Of a stretch of DNA of 26,801 nucleotides, positions 23,403 through 26,801 are shown one piece after another. The position numbers and the translations under genes were made by a program. The notes beneath the pieces are model-generated. The model worked only from the letters and a program-made list of their open reading frames with translations. It had not been told where the DNA came from and did no database searches. The stretch covers positions 1-26,801 of the forward strand of contig CAZZEX010000067.1 in assembly GCA_964653285.1 (NCBI GenBank), read 5' to 3'. The DNA is from CAZZEX01 sp964653285. GTDB lineage: Bacteria > Chloroflexota > Anaerolineae > B4-G1. Position 1 is the stretch's first letter; each line of letters opens with the position of its first letter.

Positions 23403-24650
23403 ATGGACGAGTGGCCGCAGGAGTGGGGGGAGCGACCACGACGCCAGGTGTGTCCCTTTTGGTGGCCGCCGAGCCTGATCCTCCGACAGGCGATGAGCGC
23501 ATTGTACGTGGGCACGCTATCGCACTGGCGGGAACTGCCGCGCTGGCTTCTTACCTACGGCTTCAAGTGCCTCCCCGGGGCTGCCGGGTCGCGGGGCATG
23601 GGCTGCATCGGCTTCCCGACCCACCCCGTTTGGGAGATGACCGCCGCCTGCAACCTGCACTGCATCCACTGTCACACCTCGGGCGGAAAGCCGGCGGCCG
23701 ATGAGTTGACGACCGGCGAGGCCAAGCGTCTCCTGGATCAACTGGCCGGGGTGAGCGAGTTTCGCATGATGGCTTTCACCGGCGGCGAACCGCTGGTGCG
23801 CCACGACCTCTTCGAGTTGTTGGCCTATTCCCAGGCTCTGGGTTTCACCAACACTCTGGCCACCAATGCCACCCTCATCGACGGTGCAGTGGCCCGCCGC
23901 CTGCATCGCTACGGCGTGGTGATCGCCGCCGTGAGTCTGGACGGCTTCGATGCCACAACCCACGACCTCGTGCGCGGCCAGCCCGGCGCCTTCGAGGCCG
24001 CCCTGCGGGGGATGCGCGCCCTGCGACGGGCTGGCGTCCTGCTGCACATCAACGTCACGGTCATGGAATACAACATTGACCAGATGGGGCCACTGGTGGC
24101 CCTCGTTGACGAACTGGGAGCGGGTATCCTCTTGGTGTACCAACTGGTGCCGGTGGGGCGAGGCCGGGGCATCAGGGAAGCCGCTCTGGACCTGAGCGCC
24201 AACGAGCGGCTGATCCGCTTCATGGCCCAGGCGCAAAGCGTAACCCGGGCCATCATGGAGCCGGTGGCAGCGCCCCAGTACTGGCCCTTCCTCCTGCGGC
24301 GGGCTGGCATCCACAGCGGCCCGCTCCTGCGTCTGGCGGAAACGGTCTTTCACGGCTGTTCAGCAGGACGCGGCTTCGTCTACATCAAGCCCAACGGCGA
24401 GGTCTGGCCCTGCCCCTTCATCGAGGTGAGCTGCGGCAACGTGCGCCGGACGCCCTTCCCGACCTTATGGGCCTCCTCCCCCGTCTTCAAGCACCTGCGG
24501 GAGCGGGAGAAACGGTTGAAAGGACGCTGCGGCGAGTGCCAATACAGGCGGCTATGCGGCGGCTGCCGCGGGCGGGCCTGGGCCACCACCGGCGACTATC
24601 TGGCTGAGGACCCTTCCTGCTTCATCCACTCATCCGAAGAAAACGATTAG
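23403..24650 (+). CDS. Radical SAM/SPASM protein, AhbD/NirJ-like
   Basis: The protein has 415 residues. C83, C87 and C90 (CNLHCIHC) bind the SAM-cleaving 4Fe-4S cluster, and FTGGEPL near 120 is the GGEP motif. The C-terminal part binds extra clusters: GCSAGRGFVYIKPNGEVWPC has the GX4C spacing, followed by CGECQYRRLCGGCRGRAW and a final Cys in GDYLAEDPSC. These features match the SPASM subgroup that includes AhbD and NirJ of haem and haem d1 synthesis, and also peptide-modifying enzymes. About 80 residues with aromatic and Leu-rich stretches precede the first cluster; a later start at 23493 is possible. The gene begins 4 bases after the UbiA stop, which suggests one pathway, perhaps modification of a prenylated cofactor, quinone or haem. 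The substrate is not evident. Confidence 0.88.
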   Translation: MDEWPQEWGERPRRQVCPFWWPPSLILRQAMSALYVGTLSHWRELPRWLLTYGFKCLPGAAGSRGMGCIGFPTHPVWEMTAACNLHCIHCHTSGGKPAADELTTGEAKRLLDQLAGVSEFRMMAFTGGEPLVRHDLFELLAYSQALGFTNTLATNATLIDGAVARRLHRYGVVIAAVSLDGFDATTHDLVRGQPGAFEAALRGMRALRRAGVLLHINVTVMEYNIDQMGPLVALVDELGAGILLVYQLVPVGRGRGIREAALDLSANERLIRFMAQAQSVTRAIMEPVAAPQYWPFLLRRAGIHSGPLLRLAETVFHGCSAGRGFVYIKPNGEVWPCPFIEVSCGNVRRTPFPTLWASSPVFKHLREREKRLKGRCGECQYRRLCGGCRGRAWATTGDYLAEDPSCFIHSSEEND

Positions 24651-24652
24651 CG

Positions 24653-24724
24653 ATGTGGCCCGACAACGGTTCGCGCCAAACGCTGTGCTCCCTGGCCGAA
24701 TATGTGGTGGAGCGAAGGCGCTGA
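24653..24724 (+). CDS. Possible 23-residue peptide gene after the radical SAM gene
   Basis: An ATG two bases after the radical SAM stop opens a frame of 23 codons ending in TGA. The peptide begins MWPDNGSRQTLC and ends LAEYVVERRR, with one Cys and a helical, basic tail. The position would allow translational coupling, and SPASM enzymes often act on peptides encoded next to them. There is no separate ribosome site, and a frame this short can arise by chance, so this is only a candidate. Confidence 0.2.
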   Translation: MWPDNGSRQTLCSLAEYVVERRR

Positions 24725-24851
24725 GCAGCGGCGGTGCAGAGACGCCATAGAATGCAAAGCAAGGAGTGCTCTCCCGCTGTCGAACTGGAAGACGAAAGTA
24801 GAAGGACGATGTCGCCAACCCAGACCCAGGCGGGAGGACTGTCCGCCGTGG

Positions 24852-24982
24852 TCCTTCGACAGGCTCAGGATGCAGCGTAACGACCACCGTTCACTGCAAG
24901 GCAAGCCCGCGGCCCTTCGACCCTGCTCAGGACAGGCTCTTCGACGGAGTTTATCCTGAGCGAGGCCGAAGGGCTCAGGATG
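24852..24982. repeat. Cluster of CTTCGACAGGCTCAGGA-type dispersed repeats
   Basis: CCTTCGACAGGCTCAGGATG lies at 24853-24872. A hairpin pair follows, with CCCTTCGACCCTGCTCAGGA (24913-24932) mirrored by TCCTGAGCGAGGCCGAAGGG (24953-24972), then a last CTCAGGATG at 24974-24982. This core is a familiar dispersed repeat in many high-GC genomes. Its translations (EPVEG, LSKD) are a known source of false small proteins. Confidence 0.85.
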
Positions 24983-25050
24983 CCGCCCCGCGTTTTTCGC
25001 CTACCGGCACCTTTCGTGGTGGGGGAAGTGGGGCGGCTGGCGGCGTTCGT

Positions 25051-25078
25051 TTGTGCAAGTGACGCTGTCGAGTATAAT
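25051..25078 (+). promoter_or_regulatory. Promoter upstream of the TPR gene
   Basis: TTGTGC (25051-25056) and TATAAT (25073-25078) are 16 bases apart. If used for the gene at 25359, the leader would be about 275 bases and would include the whole inverted-repeat element at 25097-25258. Confidence 0.5.
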
Positions 25079-25096
25079 GGAGACGGGCCACAGTCG

Positions 25097-25258
25097 CCCA
25101 TCTCATTTGTGTGTGTTTCAAATGAGTTAGCGCTAAGGTGCGACGCACTTGATCGAATGTCAAGAGAGGTGTTTTTCCTGCGATTTTAGGCCATTCTATG
25201 CTCAAAAGTGCGTCGCACCTGCCTCTCTCAACTGAAATGAAACACACCCATCTCATTT
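25097..25258. mobile_element. MITE-like element with 12-bp flanking direct repeats
   Basis: CCCATCTCATTT occurs at 25097-25108 and again, exactly 150 bases later, at 25247-25258. Between them are inverted ends: TGTGTTTCA-AATGAGTT on the left (from 25112) against the complement TGTGTTTCA-TTTCAGTT on the right (from 25246). Internal copies AGGTGCGACGCACTT (25136-25150) and AAGTGCGTCGCACCT (25206-25220) are exact reverse complements. The middle shows smaller pairings and no coding frame. The layout fits a noncoding mobile element of about 140 bases with a target duplication, though 12 bases is long for one. Confidence 0.6.
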
Positions 25259-25358
25259 TCGTGCCAAGTGCCGCCAGGGAGAGCGATTCCTTGAGTTATC
25301 AAGTGGATGGCAGGCTGGTGCCCCCACACCACACGTATTATACGAGGAAGTATCGCAG

Positions 25359-26801
25359 ATGACTCGCGACAAGCGCAACTGGCCTGACTTTATCCCAAGG
25401 CTCCCCGGCTGGATCACGGGGTTCGTCGCCTTCGTCACTGCGATGGTGGGATTTATCAAACTGTGGCAGGGCGATACGGGCCTGGTGACCGTTGCGCTGC
25501 TGGCGATAGGCGCGGGCGGCGGAACCCTGGGCTGCGCCTACCTGGCCTTCAAGCGCACTCCACCGCTGGTAAAAGGCGGCAAAGGGACCTGGCAGTATCC
25601 TCGCTGGCGTCGCTGGGCGCTGGCCGGTATAGTCGTCGTCCCCCTGCTGACAGCGGGCGGGGTGGGGTACCACCTGTACCAACTGGCCCAGCCTCCCGAC
25701 AAGGTCATCATCCTCGTCGCCGACTTTGGCGGGCCGGAACCACAAAAGTACCGCGTGACCGAGACCGTGTTGGCCCGCCTGTGCGCTGCGCTGGAGGAGT
25801 ACGACGACGTGCAAGTTGAGGGCCTGGGACGGGCCATCACCGAAGCGGAAGGGAGCGCCGCTGCCCGTGCTGAGGGAGAGAAGCGCAAAGCGGCCATTGT
25901 CATCTGGGGTTGGTACGGGGTGACGGCGGAAGCCGTGCCGCTGAGCGTGCACTTCGAGATGCTGCGCCCGCCGGAATACATGCCCGAACTGAGGCCGGAG
26001 GCGAAGGGCCAGGTGCAGACGATGGCCGTGGCCGAACTGGAGAGTTGCGACCTGCAAACCCATCTCTCGGATGAGATGGCTTATCTGAGCCTCTTCTCCG
26101 TGGGCATGGCCCGCTACGCGGCGGAAGACTGGGACGGAGCCATCGCCTGCTTCAGCGATGCGTTGAGCCAAGCCGCAGAGCGCATACCCGCACTGGATTG
26201 GAGCACAACCTACTTCTACCGCGGGCTTGCCTACTACAACAAAGGCGACTACGACCGGGCCATCGCCGACTACGACCAGACCATCCAACTCCGCGACTTC
26301 GCCGGGGCCTACAACAACCGCGGGATCGCCTACACCGGCAAAGGCGACTACGACCGCGCCATCGCCGACTACGACCAGGCCATCCAACTCCAGCCCGACT
26401 ACATCGATGCCTATGTAGGCCACGGGCTCGCCTATTACTACAAAGGCGACTACGACCGCGCCATCGCCGACTTCGACCAGGCCATCCAACTCCAGCCCGA
26501 CGACGCCAAAGCCTACGGCAACCGCGGGCTCGCCTACGCCCACAAAGGTGACTACGACCGCGCCATCGCCGACTACGACCAGGCCATCCAGCTCCAGCCC
26601 GACGACGCCAAAGCCTACAACAACCGCGGGAACGCCTACGCCGACAAAGGCGACTACGACCGCGCCATCGCCGACTACGACCAGGCCATCCAACTCCAGC
26701 CCGACTTTGCCGCGGCCTACTATAACCGCGGGAATGCCTACGCCGGCAAAGGCGACTACGACCGCGCCATCGCTGACTACGACCAGGCCATCCAACTCCA
26801 G
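25359..26801 (+). CDS. Membrane-anchored TPR protein, 3' end outside the window
   Basis: The frame opens at ATG 25359 after GAGGAAG (25344-25350) and stays open for 481 codons to the right edge. Three hydrophobic segments lie near residues 15-36, 40-64 and 84-110. A domain at about 112-230 (VIILVADFGGPEPQKYRVTE, AAIVIWGWYG) follows; its strand and loop pattern recalls TolB/FlgO-like domains, but I do not recognise it firmly. A first TPR-like unit (AEDWDGAIACFSDALSQ) precedes at least six almost identical 34-residue TPR units (KGDYDRAIADYDQAIQLQPD). TPRs are protein-protein scaffolds, so a complex-assembly role is inferred. The likely topology is an N-terminal membrane anchor with the repeats at the C-terminus. 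A long opposite-strand frame here is a mirror of the repeats. The promoter is probably at 25051-25078. Confidence 0.85.
   Translation, partial: MTRDKRNWPDFIPRLPGWITGFVAFVTAMVGFIKLWQGDTGLVTVALLAIGAGGGTLGCAYLAFKRTPPLVKGGKGTWQYPRWRRWALAGIVVVPLLTAGGVGYHLYQLAQPPDKVIILVADFGGPEPQKYRVTETVLARLCAALEEYDDVQVEGLGRAITEAEGSAAARAEGEKRKAAIVIWGWYGVTAEAVPLSVHFEMLRPPEYMPELRPEAKGQVQTMAVAELESCDLQTHLSDEMAYLSLFSVGMARYAAEDWDGAIACFSDALSQAAERIPALDWSTTYFYRGLAYYNKGDYDRAIADYDQTIQLRDFAGAYNNRGIAYTGKGDYDRAIADYDQAIQLQPDYIDAYVGHGLAYYYKGDYDRAIADFDQAIQLQPDDAKAYGNRGLAYAHKGDYDRAIADYDQAIQLQPDDAKAYNNRGNAYADKGDYDRAIADYDQAIQLQPDFAAAYYNRGNAYAGKGDYDRAIADYDQAIQLQ
26241..26801 (+). repeat. Near-identical 102-base TPR coding repeats
   Basis: AAAGGCGACTACGACCG recurs, with small changes, at 26241, 26340, 26442, 26544, 26646 and 26748, a spacing of 99 and then four times 102 bases. 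Third positions are conserved too, so the units are recent copies rather than just similar proteins. The array continues past the edge. Confidence 0.95.

Larger units (their letters stand above)
24651..25358. other. 708-base repeat-rich noncoding region
   Basis: Apart from a doubtful 23-codon frame at its start, I see no gene here. It holds a dispersed-repeat cluster (24852-24982), a promoter (25051-25078) and an inverted-repeat element with flanking direct repeats (25097-25258). Open frames of 60-90 codons on both strands are translations of the repeats. No terminator for the radical SAM gene was found. Confidence 0.75.

Noticed and set aside
24630..24959. Overlapping frames containing EPVEG and LSKDHGG
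   Set aside because: These are translations of the dispersed CTTCGAC/CTCAGGA repeats, a familiar annotation artefact.
25338..26795. 485-codon minus-strand frame with repeated GLVVVGDGAVVVAFVGVG units
   Set aside because: It is the reverse translation of the TPR repeats. The plus-strand frame has a ribosome site, membrane helices and true TPR consensus.

Overview
The window looks like a high-GC chromosomal piece of an uncultured Chloroflexota bacterium, most likely of the Anaerolineae type. The grounds are very large secreted beta-sandwich proteins, the YLPIILNN / FLPTVWRN signature near protein ends, DNRLRE and LPVTG surface proteins, multi-GAF histidine kinases, a TPR protein built from nearly identical units, and many dispersed palindromic repeats. 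This placement is inference; there is no rRNA or marker phylogeny in the window. No tRNA, rRNA, CRISPR array or transposase gene was seen.

Layout. Positions 1-7684 (minus strand) hold the 5' part of a secreted Pro/Thr-rich protein and a 2458-residue secreted giant that combines a glutamine-amidotransferase-like fold, a NodB-like deacetylase fold, lectin-like domains, DUF2341 and DUF11-type repeats. A 535-base divergent intergenic region carries a promoter, a structured leader and a long imperfect hairpin element. It is followed on the plus strand by a second secreted giant (8220-12653) that ends in a strong terminator. The next promoter is embedded in that terminator and drives a receiver-GAF-histidine kinase (12763-14367). 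Then come a small LPVTG-anchored DNRLRE protein (14485-15354), convergent uvrB (15415-17463, minus), a short decayed coding stretch, an L,D-transpeptidase with LysM (17775-19310) and a four-GAF histidine kinase (19516-22389). A tightly coupled UbiA prenyltransferase / radical SAM-SPASM pair follows (22472-24650). After it lie about 700 bases of repeat-rich noncoding DNA and a membrane-anchored TPR protein that runs off the right edge.

How the genes may work together. Much of the window concerns the cell surface: four secreted or anchored proteins (including the edge fragment), one peptidoglycan cross-linking enzyme, and two sensor kinases that could read the environment. UvrB is housekeeping DNA repair. 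The UbiA / radical SAM pair is the best candidate for an undescribed metabolic module: the radical SAM protein resembles the AhbD/NirJ haem-modifying group and sits four bases after a MenA-like membrane prenyltransferase.

Regulatory signals are unusually legible. Three genes share the promoter core CGGTATAAT with 17-base spacing to a TTG-type -35. Several palindromic elements are present, two of which share the form AGGTGCnnnGCACTT and lie at opposite ends of the window.
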